NCBI GenBank assembly: GCA_000277545.1
Contig: AKXM01000040.1
Coordinates: 186,001 to 250,000 of the forward strand
DNA length: 64,000 nucleotides
Direction: 5' to 3'
Source of the DNA: Enterobacter sp. Ag1
GTDB lineage: Bacteria > Pseudomonadota > Gammaproteobacteria > Enterobacterales > Enterobacteriaceae
The notes beneath the pieces were generated by a model. It did not search any database. It was not told the DNA's origin and was given only the letters and a program-made list of their open reading frames with translations. Made by a program: the position numbers and the translations under genes. Each line of letters starts with the position of its first letter. Within the stretch, counting starts at the first letter, position 1. Below are positions 39,931 to 49,302 of this stretch, one piece after another.

Positions 39931-41397
39931 TTAACTTAAGCGCAAGTTTTCGACCGCGCCGCGTGCGCCCAGGCGGATGAGTTGCTGCCAGGCTTGCCGC
40001 ACGTTTTCGACAAATTTTTCGTTTTTGGGCAGGTCATCACCAAAAATTTCGTTCAGGCTGAGGAGGGCGCTGACGCGTTCGTTTTCGCCGCTGTCGCTCA
40101 CCAGCATCTGGATTTTGCCCTGGAGCGGATCGCGAACGTCAATCGCATGGCCCTGTTCGTCGAGGCCGCTAACGTAGCGCATCCAGCCTGCGATCCCGAG
40201 CGCCAGGCATGGCCAACTGCTCCCGTTTGCCAGATGCCAGCGCACGCTTTCCAGCCAGCGCTGAGGAAGCTTCTGACTGCCGTCCATGGCGATTTGCCAG
40301 GTTCGGTGCTTCAGCGCCGGATTTGCGAACCGCTCGAGCAGGCTGGCGGCGTACTGATTCAGGTCGATGCCCCGAATGTTCAGCGTCACCGCCTGCTCCT
40401 GCAGCATCAGGTGCTTTGCTGCACGGGCAAAATGTTCGTCAGCCATACAATCATTAATATGCGGGTAACCGGCGAGGTAGCCGAGATAAGCCATAAATGA
40501 GTGGCTGCCGTTGAGCATCCGCAGCTTCATCTGCTCGTAGGGCACCACATCGTCAACCATTTCCACCCCGACGGCTTCCCATTCCGGGCGTCCGGCGACG
40601 AAATTATCTTCGACGACCCACTGAATAAACGGCTCGGCGGCAATGGCGCAGGGGTCTTGTACGCCCAGTATTTCCGCAATTTCCTGCAGCGATTCCTCCG
40701 TGGCCGCCGGAACAATGCGGTCGACCATGGTGCTGGGGAAGGTGACTTCTTTGGCAATCCATTCTGTCAGCCCGGCGCTTCGACTCGCGGCCATACCCAG
40801 AACGGCCTGGCGAACCAGGTGCCCGTTATCAGGAATGTTATCGCAGGATAAGACCGTAAACGGGCTAAGCCCACGCTCACGGCGACGGCTTAGCGCCTCC
40901 ACAAGTATTCCTGGTACGGAATGCGGAGACTCCGGCGACGTCAGATCGTGAATAATCCGCTCATTGGTGGGATCAAGTTTTCCGCTGGCGGGATCGATGC
41001 AGTAGCCTTTTTCGGTCACGGTCAGGGAGACAATGGCGACCCGCGGTTCACAAAACTTCTCTATGATGGCTTCCATGCCATCCAGCTTCGCATTCAGGCA
41101 TTCTTTCACGGCACCGATGACTCGCGCCTGGTTTCCCGCCGCCCCTTTTTCCAGCACCGTGAAAAGATGGTCCTGTTGCCTGAGATCGTGCATCAGCTTA
41201 TCGCCGTTAAACAGGCTGATCTCACAGATCCCCCAGTCGCCGCCCAGTTTGTTGAGCACCCGATCGGTGAGCAGGGCCTGATGCGCACGGTGGAAAGCGC
41301 CAAACCCAAAATGCACGATACGGGTTTTCAGCGCGCGGCGGTCGTAGTTTGGCCGTTGAACGGTATCCGGAAGTGAAGCAGTGGCAAGGGTATCCAT
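39931..41397 (-). CDS. yeiQ: Mannitol dehydrogenase family oxidoreductase YeiQ
   Basis: NAD-dependent long-chain polyol dehydrogenase, 488 residues as in E. coli YeiQ. It is related to fructuronate reductase UxuB, tagaturonate reductase UxaB and mannitol 2-dehydrogenase. An N-terminal Rossmann glycine motif (VHFGFGAFHRAHQ) and the catalytic region near KLRMLNGSHS with the conserved Lys are present. The real substrate is not established. Confidence 0.93.
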   Translation of the reverse strand: MDTLATASLPDTVQRPNYDRRALKTRIVHFGFGAFHRAHQALLTDRVLNKLGGDWGICEISLFNGDKLMHDLRQQDHLFTVLEKGAAGNQARVIGAVKECLNAKLDGMEAIIEKFCEPRVAIVSLTVTEKGYCIDPASGKLDPTNERIIHDLTSPESPHSVPGILVEALSRRRERGLSPFTVLSCDNIPDNGHLVRQAVLGMAASRSAGLTEWIAKEVTFPSTMVDRIVPAATEESLQEIAEILGVQDPCAIAAEPFIQWVVEDNFVAGRPEWEAVGVEMVDDVVPYEQMKLRMLNGSHSFMAYLGYLAGYPHINDCMADEHFARAAKHLMLQEQAVTLNIRGIDLNQYAASLLERFANPALKHRTWQIAMDGSQKLPQRWLESVRWHLANGSSWPCLALGIAGWMRYVSGLDEQGHAIDVRDPLQGKIQMLVSDSGENERVSALLSLNEIFGDDLPKNEKFVENVRQAWQQLIRLGARGAVENLRLS

Positions 41398-41553
41398 AGA
41401 GTCGCATCCTGTGTAGGGAGGTGGGAATCTATGCAGTGTAAAGCTGTATGACAGGAAATAAAATTGGTCTGTTTAGTTAATCACTTTTGTGTGATGCAGG
41501 TCTGATAATAAAGCAGGATGATGCAATTGGTATAATAACTTTGGTTGTGAGAA

Positions 41554-41582
41554 CAAAAAAACGCTCCCGAAGGAGCGTCATT
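41554..41582 (-). terminator. efpL (yeiP) terminator
   Basis: ACGCTCC and GGAGCGT around a CGAA loop, with a seven-base T run on the minus strand, just past the yeiP stop. Confidence 0.9.
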
Positions 41583-41587
41583 TATTA

Positions 41588-42160
41588 TTAGTCTGCGCGG
41601 CCCATAGAGCGTTTTTCTGCGATATGAATGCGGATTTTTTCCCCGGCAACCATGTATTCCGGCACCTGAATCACCAGGCCGGTGGACAGCGTTGCTGGTT
41701 TGGTACGGGAGCTGGCGGAAGCGCCTTTGATGCCCGGAGCCGTTTCGATGATTTCCAGATCCACGGTCTGCGGCAGCTCCAGCGCCAGCAGCTGGCCGTC
41801 CCAGGTCAGAACCTGCATGTCCGGCATACCGCCTTCGGGAATGAACTGCAGCTCTTCTTCGATCTGGTCTTTGGTGAAGATGTACGGCGTGTAATCTTCT
41901 TTATCCATGAACACATATTCGTTGCCGTCGATATAGGAGAAGTCAACGAAGCGGCGGGTCAGGGTGATGGTGTCAACGATATCATCACCTTTGAAGCGCT
42001 CTTCCACTTTCTGCCCGGTGCGAACATCGGAGAAACGCATCTTGTACAGGGTTGCTGCGCCGCGTGCGCTGGGAGCCTGGATATCAATGTCTTTAACAAT
42101 CAGTAGCTTGCCGTTGTAATTGAGTACCATGCCTTTTTTGATTTCGTTAGCTCTTGCCAT
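41588..42160 (-). CDS. yeiP: Elongation factor P-like protein EfpL (YeiP)
   Basis: Paralogue of elongation factor P that binds the ribosome between the P and E sites and helps translate difficult XPPX motifs. 190 residues, as in E. coli, with KOW-like and two OB domains. The tip loop reads [10 protein letters not shown], with an Arg in the place of the lysine that EF-P needs modified, so no beta-lysylation is expected. Own terminator; about 165 bp separate it from the DUF2534 gene upstream. Confidence 0.97.
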   Translation of the reverse strand: MARANEIKKGMVLNYNGKLLIVKDIDIQAPSARGAATLYKMRFSDVRTGQKVEERFKGDDIVDTITLTRRFVDFSYIDGNEYVFMDKEDYTPYIFTKDQIEEELQFIPEGGMPDMQVLTWDGQLLALELPQTVDLEIIETAPGIKGASASSRTKPATLSTGLVIQVPEYMVAGEKIRIHIAEKRSMGRAD

Positions 42161-42324
42161 CGGTGTTTCCTGTCAAAAATTGAGATGCGAAAATATTGCG
42201 TCAAAGTACTCGTGAGGCGCGTTTCAGGCAAGTGGATTTAATAAAGAAGCACAAAAGTAAGGGGCTTAAGGCAAACGTGCCGGCAACATCCTGCTTTGCC
42301 GACACGTCGGTGGCTTAAAGCGCC

Positions 42325-42585
42325 TTAGCCGCGGCCATCCTTAGGCGCTAAGAAATAGAAAGCAAACGGCAGCGAACATAGAATAGTGAACATGATCGTG
42401 TAGATAGTGACCCACGCGCCCTGCATGATAAACATGTCCAGCGTCCACTGTTCCATTGGCCAGTTGTACTGCTCTTCCACGCCTTCAAAGGTCACCTTCG
42501 AAATAAGTGACACGACAATAGTGAAAACGATGGCAACCGCGATGAGGAACTTTTTACCTTCTGGCGTACGAAGTTTTGCAAGCAT
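42325..42585 (-). CDS. DUF2534 family small membrane protein
   Basis: 86-residue protein with two predicted membrane helices (about 12-28 and 52-78) and a short acidic loop between them (EGVEEQYNWPMEQW). The chain ends APKDGRG. It matches the enterobacterial DUF2534 family as remembered; function unknown. GGAGG eight bases before the ATG is a very good ribosome-binding site. It is 60 bp downstream of the copper-type TonB receptor on the same strand, so cotranscription is possible but not shown. Confidence 0.85.
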   Translation of the reverse strand: MLAKLRTPEGKKFLIAVAIVFTIVVSLISKVTFEGVEEQYNWPMEQWTLDMFIMQGAWVTIYTIMFTILCSLPFAFYFLAPKDGRG

Positions 42586-42645
42586 ATCAGCCTCCTGGCT
42601 GGGAAATGATTAAGCGTAATGGCCCCGACAACCGGGGCCAGGTTA

Positions 42646-44715
42646 TTAAAACGTGACGTTCACTTTGCCCCAGACCGTCCGGCCTGGTTCATTGACCGGG
42701 GTATTGGACGAATAGCCAAAGCTGCTGTTGCCCGCCAGGTTCAGGTGTTCGCTGTAGGTTTTGTTCAACAGATTATCGATCCCTGCGCTGAGCTTGATGG
42801 CTTTGCTTAGACGGTAAGCCGCGTTGGCGGAAAAAATCGCAAAGCTGCTGCTTTTATCGAAGTCTTTCCCGACCACGTTACCCTCATTCAGCGCCACGCG
42901 ATGCTGGCCGCTGACCAGCCGCAGCAGGCCGGTGCTGCTCCAGTCTCCTCGCTCCCACGTCAGGCCCAGGCGCGTTTCCAGCGGGGCTATTTGCGGCAGC
43001 GGCTGATGGTCACTGGTGTTTTGCCCCCAGGCATACGCCAGGCTTGCGTCCGTCTTCCAGGCTTCGGTCAGCGCGTAGCTCATGCCCATTTCGCCTCCCA
43101 TAATGGTGGCGTCCACGTTATCTGCCTGACTGACGCGGGCGTTATTAGGGTCATAGCGGAAGAGAATAAAATCATTCACCCGGCCAAGGTAGGCGGAAAC
43201 CCAGCTGTTGAAGCGCTCCCCGCTGTACTGGGCGCCAATATCCAACTGCGTCGTTTTTTCTGTTTTCAGCTTATCGAAGACATTTTTAGTGCCGTCCGGC
43301 CCGTAGGTGGGGGAAAACAGCTCCCAGTAATCCGGGAAGCGCTCGGTGTAGCCCACGCCAGCGTACAGCATGACGGGGATATCGCTCAGCGTTTGTTCGT
43401 AGCGCACAAAACCTGCCGGTAGCGTTTTGCTCCGCACGCTGGCACCTGCGTCCGTATCATTATTGACGCGAGTTCGATCGAGGCGCGCGCCGCCGATAAC
43501 TTTGCTGCTGTCGGTGGCATTCCAGGTCAGTTCGCTAAAGATACCGGCGTCCTGGAAACGGGCATCCTGCTTCCAGCCGGCGTCCTGTTTGCTGCGATGG
43601 GTGCTTTGCTGCCCGTCGATACCGCTGCGCAGTTCGTAGTCAGACCACAGCCACGTGCCCATCATGCGCCCGCCAACCGTGCGGCGATCGAGCTGCATCG
43701 CCATTGGCATATTCATGCTCATGGATGAACCCATGTCCATCGAACTACCCATATCCATGCCCATCGAGGAGGCCATATGCCCGCCGGACATGCCGCTGGA
43801 CATTGTCCCCGGCGAGCGGAGGGAATAGTTGTCCATAATATGATTGGCGTAGTTGTAGTAGACGCTGCTTTCAAACTTGTTGAACACCTCGCCGATGTTC
43901 GACATTTCAAAGCGCGCCCCGAGGCTGTCGCGCCTGAACTGGGAGCCGTCCATACTGCGGCCCGCGTAGCGGGCTTCACCGTTGCCTTTACCCGCCGTTA
44001 GCTCCAGCAATGTATCTTTGTTGGGCGTCCAGCCCAGCGCAACGTCGGCGTTCCATTTATCCCACTTTGAAGCCACCCGGTTGCCGTTTCCGTCTTCATA
44101 ATCGCCGGAATGGGACTTATTGCCGATCAGGCGTAAATAGCCGTCCTCACTCCCCAGACTGACGTCTGCATTGCTGTCCCAGCGCTGATTAGAGGCAGTA
44201 AGCAAGCTGGCCGTGCCCTGGATGCCAGCTTTATCAAAGCGCGGCGGTTCCCTGTCGAAGCGGACGGTTCCCGCGGAGTTACCCGGCCCCCATAGCACGC
44301 TTTCCGGCCCTTTAATCAGCGTCAGCAGATCAAAGCTCTCCGGTGAAATATATGAACTTGGGGCATCCATTCTGGCCGGACAGGCCCCCGGCATTTCACC
44401 ATTATTGGTCAGGATACGCAGGCGAGAACCGAACATGCCGCGAAAAACCGGGTCGCCGTTGGTGCCGCCGTTGCGGATTTGCGAGAAACCGGGGATGGTT
44501 TTCAGGTAGTCAGATCCGTCGCTGGCTGGCACAGGCTGACGCGGCGTTTTAGGGGACGTCACAACTTCCAGCGGTGATGATGCCGGAGAGGTGACGATCA
44601 TCACGGCATCGTCCGGCATAGTCATCGTGTCATGCGAACCCGCCGCGATGGCTGCGGGAGGAGTGATAGCCAGCAGTATCCAGGATACCAGCGGCTTTAA
44701 ATGTGTTTTCATCAT
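42646..44715 (-). CDS. TonB-dependent copper receptor (OprC/NosA type)
   Basis: Outer-membrane TonB-dependent receptor of the copper subfamily. 689 residues: signal peptide to about residue 25 (PPAAIAAG), plug domain, then a 22-strand barrel ending in VTF. Two motifs used for copper by Pseudomonas OprC are present: CxxxM as C112-P-A-R-M116, and HxM as H292-I-M294 (NHIMDNYSLR). Between residues 305 and 340 (43696-43803) is a surface-loop insert with 13 Met in 36 residues, including repeats of the type MDMGSS. Two ATG codons stand in tandem at the start; TAAGG favours the second (44712). It lies between a DUF2946 gene upstream and a DUF2534 gene downstream, all on the minus strand. E. coli K-12 lacks it. 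The substrate is inferred. Confidence 0.93.
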   Translation of the reverse strand: MMKTHLKPLVSWILLAITPPAAIAAGSHDTMTMPDDAVMIVTSPASSPLEVVTSPKTPRQPVPASDGSDYLKTIPGFSQIRNGGTNGDPVFRGMFGSRLRILTNNGEMPGACPARMDAPSSYISPESFDLLTLIKGPESVLWGPGNSAGTVRFDREPPRFDKAGIQGTASLLTASNQRWDSNADVSLGSEDGYLRLIGNKSHSGDYEDGNGNRVASKWDKWNADVALGWTPNKDTLLELTAGKGNGEARYAGRSMDGSQFRRDSLGARFEMSNIGEVFNKFESSVYYNYANHIMDNYSLRSPGTMSSGMSGGHMASSMGMDMGSSMDMGSSMSMNMPMAMQLDRRTVGGRMMGTWLWSDYELRSGIDGQQSTHRSKQDAGWKQDARFQDAGIFSELTWNATDSSKVIGGARLDRTRVNNDTDAGASVRSKTLPAGFVRYEQTLSDIPVMLYAGVGYTERFPDYWELFSPTYGPDGTKNVFDKLKTEKTTQLDIGAQYSGERFNSWVSAYLGRVNDFILFRYDPNNARVSQADNVDATIMGGEMGMSYALTEAWKTDASLAYAWGQNTSDHQPLPQIAPLETRLGLTWERGDWSSTGLLRLVSGQHRVALNEGNVVGKDFDKSSSFAIFSANAAYRLSKAIKLSAGIDNLLNKTYSEHLNLAGNSSFGYSSNTPVNEPGRTVWGKVNVTF

Positions 44716-44821
44716 TGCCTTACTGTCCTTCAGGCGTAACGTTGCCGCTCTTTATAAAAAGAACAGCTCGAGACAACGCTTCAGCGTCGCCTGCGGCATT
44801 ACGCGGTTAATTATTGGTGTT

Positions 44822-45262
44822 TTAAGCGAAGTAACAGGCAGCAGAGGGCGGGGCGCGGGCCGGGTGAGGTGACCAGGGGCGAGAAATCGCCGCGCAGCAG
44901 AGTGCGACCACCGGCGTCCGGCGCACGCAAATCAACAATAACAGCAGTAAAACGGTGAGGCAGAATTCAATAAAAGGCAGGTGGATCAGCAGCTGGCAAT
45001 AGCCGCAGGCGATCTCTTCTCCCGGCGACATGCCCGGGCCGGACATCAGCATATTGTGCGGCATTGACGCCTGAGGGCACGGTTCGGGCACAGGCATGTG
45101 ATGGTCCATGTCAGACATGTCCATTGTCATCATCATGCTGCTGTGTTCGCAGGCTGAATGGTGCATCAGCGATTTTGAAATTACCGGTGCAATAAACAGC
45201 ATGGCAACGGCAAGCAGCGCCAGCCAGCAGGCTGTTCGGTGAAAGTGATTGCGCCGTGACAA
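44822..45262 (-). CDS. DUF2946 family membrane protein, His/Met-rich
   Basis: 146-residue protein of the DUF2946 family, which often sits beside copper receptors. An N-terminal helix (residues 11-29) is followed by a periplasmic loop (33-73) holding 11 Met and six His, then the family CxxC at C86-C89 (ACGYCQLL), a second helix (about 92-112) and a basic tail. The start is a TTG at 45262 with a weak ribosome-binding site. The next ATG (residue 21) would cut into the first helix, so TTG is kept. It lies 106 bp upstream of the copper receptor on the same strand. Role inferred: periplasmic copper binding or delivery. Confidence 0.85.
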   Translation of the reverse strand: MSRRNHFHRTACWLALLAVAMLFIAPVISKSLMHHSACEHSSMMMTMDMSDMDHHMPVPEPCPQASMPHNMLMSGPGMSPGEEIACGYCQLLIHLPFIEFCLTVLLLLLLICVRRTPVVALCCAAISRPWSPHPARAPPSAACYFA

Positions 45263-45395
45263 AACGTTACCGATCCGTAGTCGTTGTGGCGCAAGTGTAT
45301 CCTGAAAGAAGGAATGATGTTAAATGAATTGTTAGATTGACGCAGGCAGTGGGTCTGCTATTGTCACGCACCTTTTGACGCCGGTGGAAACGTAA

Positions 45396-45650
45396 ATGGA
45401 TTGTCGTCCTGACTGCGGCGCTTGCTGTACTGCGCCTTCTATATCAACGCCTATCCCCGGTATGCCGGAGGGGAAGCCCGCCAACACGCCCTGTATTCAG
45501 CTGGACGAACGCCTGCGCTGCAAGCTGTTTGGATCGCCTTTGCGGCCTAAAGTCTGCGGCGGCCTCCAGCCTGCCAGAGAGATGTGCGGTACCTCACGCC
45601 AGCAGGCAATGGCCTACCTGATCCACCTTGAAGCCGCGACGGCACCTTAA
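45396..45650 (+). CDS. yeiW: Cysteine-cluster protein YeiW (UPF0153)
   Basis: 84-residue member of the YkgJ-type cysteine-cluster family, same length as E. coli YeiW. Eight or so cysteines ([31 protein letters not shown]) look suited to bind zinc or an iron-sulfur group; function unknown. Its stop overlaps the stop of the convergent setB by three to four bases. Confidence 0.95.
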   Translation: MDCRPDCGACCTAPSISTPIPGMPEGKPANTPCIQLDERLRCKLFGSPLRPKVCGGLQPAREMCGTSRQQAMAYLIHLEAATAP

Positions 45651-46831
45651 ATATCTTTGATTTGGGCCATGCAATAAATACTGACGGCTATCATCCCCAG
45701 TGCGATGAAAAAGACGCTGTGATAGTTCCAGATCTCGGCCACCACGCCGGCGAGCGAACCGGCAATGATCCACCCTACGCGCGTGGTGTTGGTATACAGC
45801 GTGGTGGCGGCCCCTGCCTGGCCAGGCATAAGATCCTGAAAATAGATCATGCCGATCCCGGCCAGAATCCCGATAAAGATAGCGTTTAGCAGCTGCAGCC
45901 CCAGCAGCATATATTCATTGGTCAGCGTTATCATTCCGACATAGAAAAGCAACCCGGCGGCAACGGCAAAGCGCATCAGGAAGCGCTTACCGAAGCGTTT
46001 GGCGTAGTAGCCCGCAATCAGCATGGTCGGGATTTCCAACCCGGCTGCGGTACCCATCATGATCCCGGCGAGCTTCTCCGGGAGGTGTAACTCATTGATG
46101 ATGTAAAGCGGCATATTGATGATATAGAGGCTGTTACAGCCCCACATCATGGTACAGGCGGCGAACAGGAGCAGGGCGTCGCGGCGGTTGCGACGCGGTG
46201 ACTCGAGCCGGGCTTCTGCTTTTGCCACCGGTTCTTTGCGCATGGACGGCAAAAAGAGCCACACCATCGCGCCGCAAATCACAAAGGCAAACGCCGCACT
46301 CAGGTACATCACCTTGAAGCCAAACCCCATCGCCAGCGCGTAGGCAATTGGCGGCCCAATCACCCAGGCAAGAGACACCTGTGCGCGGAGGATAGAGCTG
46401 AACATCACCGCTTCACGCCCGGTGCTGTCGGCATGCTCGCGGGCAAGCGCAAACATCTGCGGGTTGGCGGTGGAGCCGAAGCTGCTTAGAAACACCCCGA
46501 CGAACAGCAAAATAAAGTAGTTACGGTTCCAGGCGAACAGAATGCAGCCCAGCGCACCGAGCAGGCAGCAGGCAAAAATCAGCGTTTTCCGGTCGCCTTT
46601 GCGGTCGGAACGCCCGGCTAAAAACTGGCTCACCAGAATGCCAATCACCGCGCTGCCGGTGAAGAAAAAGCCGACCAGCGCAGGGCGAACGTGGACTTCA
46701 TCGGTTAAAAACAGGCTTAGCGTTGGGGTTTGTAGTGCCCCGGCGATGCCGGTCAAAAAAGCCACAATCAGAAACGCGGTTGAGGTGAAGTCCAGAGGCT
46801 TACGGGCGGCGGTAACGGGAGCGTTTTGCAT
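45647..46831 (-). CDS. setB: Sugar efflux transporter SetB
   Basis: Major-facilitator proton antiporter of the SET family, exporting lactose, glucose and related sugars. 394 residues (E. coli 393) with about 12 helices; N-terminal [18 protein letters not shown] and the [10 protein letters not shown] loop between helices 2 and 3 match E. coli. It is convergent with yeiW and divergent from fruB. Confidence 0.96.
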   Translation of the reverse strand: MQNAPVTAARKPLDFTSTAFLIVAFLTGIAGALQTPTLSLFLTDEVHVRPALVGFFFTGSAVIGILVSQFLAGRSDRKGDRKTLIFACCLLGALGCILFAWNRNYFILLFVGVFLSSFGSTANPQMFALAREHADSTGREAVMFSSILRAQVSLAWVIGPPIAYALAMGFGFKVMYLSAAFAFVICGAMVWLFLPSMRKEPVAKAEARLESPRRNRRDALLLFAACTMMWGCNSLYIINMPLYIINELHLPEKLAGIMMGTAAGLEIPTMLIAGYYAKRFGKRFLMRFAVAAGLLFYVGMITLTNEYMLLGLQLLNAIFIGILAGIGMIYFQDLMPGQAGAATTLYTNTTRVGWIIAGSLAGVVAEIWNYHSVFFIALGMIAVSIYCMAQIKDI

Positions 46832-47116
46832 ACTTTTGGACGGCAGGAAAAAGAATGCGCGGAGTGTACCCTCGTTACCCCTAAATAGACAGATTTACCC
46901 TTAAGTCCTGCGCGGGAACTCGCACAAATTATCCAGCAAGCGAAGGCCGCTTTGGCGATACGTTGCCAAAGCTGAAATTTGCTGATGCCGGGTTGTAAAC
47001 TGTTGCCAGTGTGCTGAACACCCGGCCTGCTAAACTGAAAATGTGCTGAAGCTCTAAATTTCGCAAACAGAAATGCGAGAAATGTTGCGTGTCATGCAGC
47101 ATTAGCGCAACACTCC
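46832..47116. other. setB-fruB intergenic region outside the Cra sites
   Basis: No gene seen. It holds a perfect inverted repeat CTTTGGC/GCCAAAG at 46950-46956 and 46965-46971, and another, TGTTGCG/CGCAACA, at 47083-47089 and 47106-47112. Either could be an operator or a transcript stem for setB or fruB. No CRP consensus site could be placed. Confidence 0.45.
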
Positions 47117-47198
47117 TTGAAACGTTTCAGCGTCATCTTTTTGCATCCCGCAGCTCGAGATGGCGCATTTTTTCTCAAGCTAGCTGAATCGTTTCAAT
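47117..47198 (+). promoter_or_regulatory. Two Cra (FruR) operators before fruB
   Basis: TTGAAACGTTTCAGC at 47117-47131 and GCTGAATCGTTTCAAT at 47183-47198 match the Cra consensus (TGAAACGTTTCA core) with one mismatch in the second. Two operators in this place are known for E. coli fruBKA. Cra bound here represses until fructose 1-phosphate releases it. Confidence 0.9.
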
Positions 47199-47217
47199 TC
47201 AGCGAGAGAGGCGATCT

Positions 47218-48348
47218 ATGTTCCAGTTATCTGTGCAGGATATTCACCCGGGCAAAGCTGCCGGGAGCAAAGAAGACGCTATCCGCCAGGTTGCCGCCGC
47301 CCTTGTGCAGGCAGGCAACGTCGGTGAAGGCTACGTCAACGGTATGCTGGCGCGTGAGCAGCAAACCACCACTTATTTAGGCAACGGGATTGCTATCCCG
47401 CACGGCACCACCGACACGCGCGATCTGGTGCTGAAAACCGGCGTTCAGGTTTTTCAGTTCCCGCAGGGCGTGGAGTGGGGCGAAGGGCAGACCGCTTACG
47501 TGGCGATCGGTATTGCGGCCAGTTCCGACGAACACCTCGGCCTGCTGCGCCAGTTGACGCATGTGCTGAGTGACGACGAAGTTGCTGCACAGCTGAAATC
47601 CGCCACCAGCGCGGAAGAACTCCGGGCGCTGCTGATGGGCGAAAAGCAAAGCAGCGCGCTGCTGCTGGACAACAGCCTGCTGGCGCTGAACGTCGAGGCC
47701 AGCGATTTGATGACGCTGCAGGCGCTGAACGCGGGCCGCCTGAAGCAGGCGGGTGCGGTTGATGCCGCTTTCGTCAGCAACGTGATTGCCGGTAATCCAC
47801 TGTATCTCGGTCAGGGTATCTGGCTGAACGACAGCGCGGCAGGCAACCTGGCCAGCGCGGTTGCTGTCAGCCGTCCGGCGGCCAGTTTTGAAGCGGATGG
47901 AAACCCGGTTTCTCTCCTGATGACCGTCGCTGTGGCCGACGACCAGCCCTTGCAGGTGCTGAACCGCCTGAGCGACATGCTGATTGGCAACCGTGCCGAC
48001 AAGCTTTTAACCGCAGATGCGCCGGCGTTGCTGACGCTGCTGACCAGCGATGATGCCCCGGCAGAAGAAGCGCTGAGCGCCGAGTTTACCGTGCGTAATG
48101 AACACGGCCTGCACGCCCGGCCGGGTACGGCGCTGGTCAACACCATAAAACAATTCAATAGCGAAATTACCGTGACAAACCTTGATGGAACCGGGAAACC
48201 GGCAAATGGACGTAGCCTGATGAAAGTTGTTGCTCTGGGTGTGAAAAAAGGCCACCGACTGCGCTTTACCGCGCAGGGTGAAGATGCTGAACAGGCGCTG
48301 AAAGCGATTGGCGAAGCCATCTCTGAAGGACTGGGGGAGGGCGCGTAA
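47218..48348 (+). CDS. fruB: Fused PTS fructose EIIA / HPr-like protein FPr
   Basis: Phosphocarrier of the fructose phosphotransferase system: takes phosphate from enzyme I and passes it to FruA. 376 residues, as in E. coli. The EIIA domain has the active His62 (IPHGTTD), a linker (M) domain follows, and the C-terminal HPr domain has His299 ([10 protein letters not shown]). The stop overlaps the fruK start (TAATG). First gene of fruBKA under Cra control. Confidence 0.97.
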   Translation: MFQLSVQDIHPGKAAGSKEDAIRQVAAALVQAGNVGEGYVNGMLAREQQTTTYLGNGIAIPHGTTDTRDLVLKTGVQVFQFPQGVEWGEGQTAYVAIGIAASSDEHLGLLRQLTHVLSDDEVAAQLKSATSAEELRALLMGEKQSSALLLDNSLLALNVEASDLMTLQALNAGRLKQAGAVDAAFVSNVIAGNPLYLGQGIWLNDSAAGNLASAVAVSRPAASFEADGNPVSLLMTVAVADDQPLQVLNRLSDMLIGNRADKLLTADAPALLTLLTSDDAPAEEALSAEFTVRNEHGLHARPGTALVNTIKQFNSEITVTNLDGTGKPANGRSLMKVVALGVKKGHRLRFTAQGEDAEQALKAIGEAISEGLGEGA

Positions 48349-49286
48349 TGACCAGACGTGTAGCAACGATCACCCTGAACCCGGCCTATGACCTGGTGGG
48401 CTTTTGCCCGGAAATCGAGCGTGGAGAAGTAAACCTGGTGCGCACCACCGGTCTGCATGCGGCTGGCAAGGGCATCAACGTCGCTAAAGTACTGAAAGAT
48501 CTCGGCATCGACGTGACCGTAGGCGGATTCCTCGGCAAAGACAACCAGGACGGCTTCCAGCAGCTGTTTAGCGAGTTGGGAATCGCCAACCGCTTCCAGG
48601 TCGTACAGGGCCGTACCCGCATCAACGTTAAGTTGACCGAAAAAGACGGGGAAGTCACCGACCTGAACTTTTCCGGGTTTGAAGTCACCGGCGCGGACTG
48701 GGAACGCTTTGTGGCGGACTCCCTGAGCTGGCTGGGCCAGTTCGACATGGTTTGCGTCAGCGGCAGCCTGCCTGCGGGCGTTTCCCCGGAAGCGTTCACG
48801 GACTGGATGACCCGTTTGCGCAGCCAGTGTCCGTGCATCATTTTCGACAGCAGCCGCGAAGCGCTGGTTGCCGGTTTGAAGGCGGCACCGTGGCTGGTCA
48901 AACCGAACCGTCGCGAGCTGGAAATTTGGGCCGGTCGCAAGCTGCCTGAATTGAAGGATGTGATTGAGGCGGCGCATGCGCTCCGTGAGCAGGGGATTGC
49001 GCATGTGGTGATTTCTCTAGGCGCGGAAGGCGCGCTGTGGGTTAACGCTTCAGGGGAATGGATTGCCAAACCACCCACCTGTGAAGTTGTTAGTACCGTT
49101 GGCGCAGGAGATTCCATGGTTGGCGGCCTGATTTATGGCCTGCTGATGCGCGAGTCCAGCGAACACACGCTGCGCCTTGCTACCGCCGTTGCGGCCCTGG
49201 CCGTCAGCCAGAGCAACGTAGGCATTACCGATCGTACACAGCTGGCCGCCATGATGGCTCGTGTCGACCTGAAACCTTTCCACTGA
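48348..49286 (+). CDS. fruK: 1-phosphofructokinase
   Basis: PfkB-family kinase converting fructose 1-phosphate to fructose 1,6-bisphosphate with ATP. 312 residues, as in E. coli. PfkB signatures: GLHAAGKGINVAKVL near residue 35 and the catalytic-base motif TVGAGDSMVGG near residue 249. The start overlaps the fruB stop; fruA follows after 16 bp. Confidence 0.97.
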   Translation: MTRRVATITLNPAYDLVGFCPEIERGEVNLVRTTGLHAAGKGINVAKVLKDLGIDVTVGGFLGKDNQDGFQQLFSELGIANRFQVVQGRTRINVKLTEKDGEVTDLNFSGFEVTGADWERFVADSLSWLGQFDMVCVSGSLPAGVSPEAFTDWMTRLRSQCPCIIFDSSREALVAGLKAAPWLVKPNRRELEIWAGRKLPELKDVIEAAHALREQGIAHVVISLGAEGALWVNASGEWIAKPPTCEVVSTVGAGDSMVGGLIYGLLMRESSEHTLRLATAVAALAVSQSNVGITDRTQLAAMMARVDLKPFH

Positions 49287-49302
49287 CAGCAGGAGACAGG
49301 CA

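Noticed and set aside
45263..45395. Possible CueR, CusR or Fur site before the copper locus
   Set aside because: No dyad matching these consensuses could be found by eye, so no metal-regulatory site is claimed.
47811..49004. 397-codon minus-strand frame across fruB-fruK
   Set aside because: Spans two well-conserved genes on the opposite strand, no homology seen.
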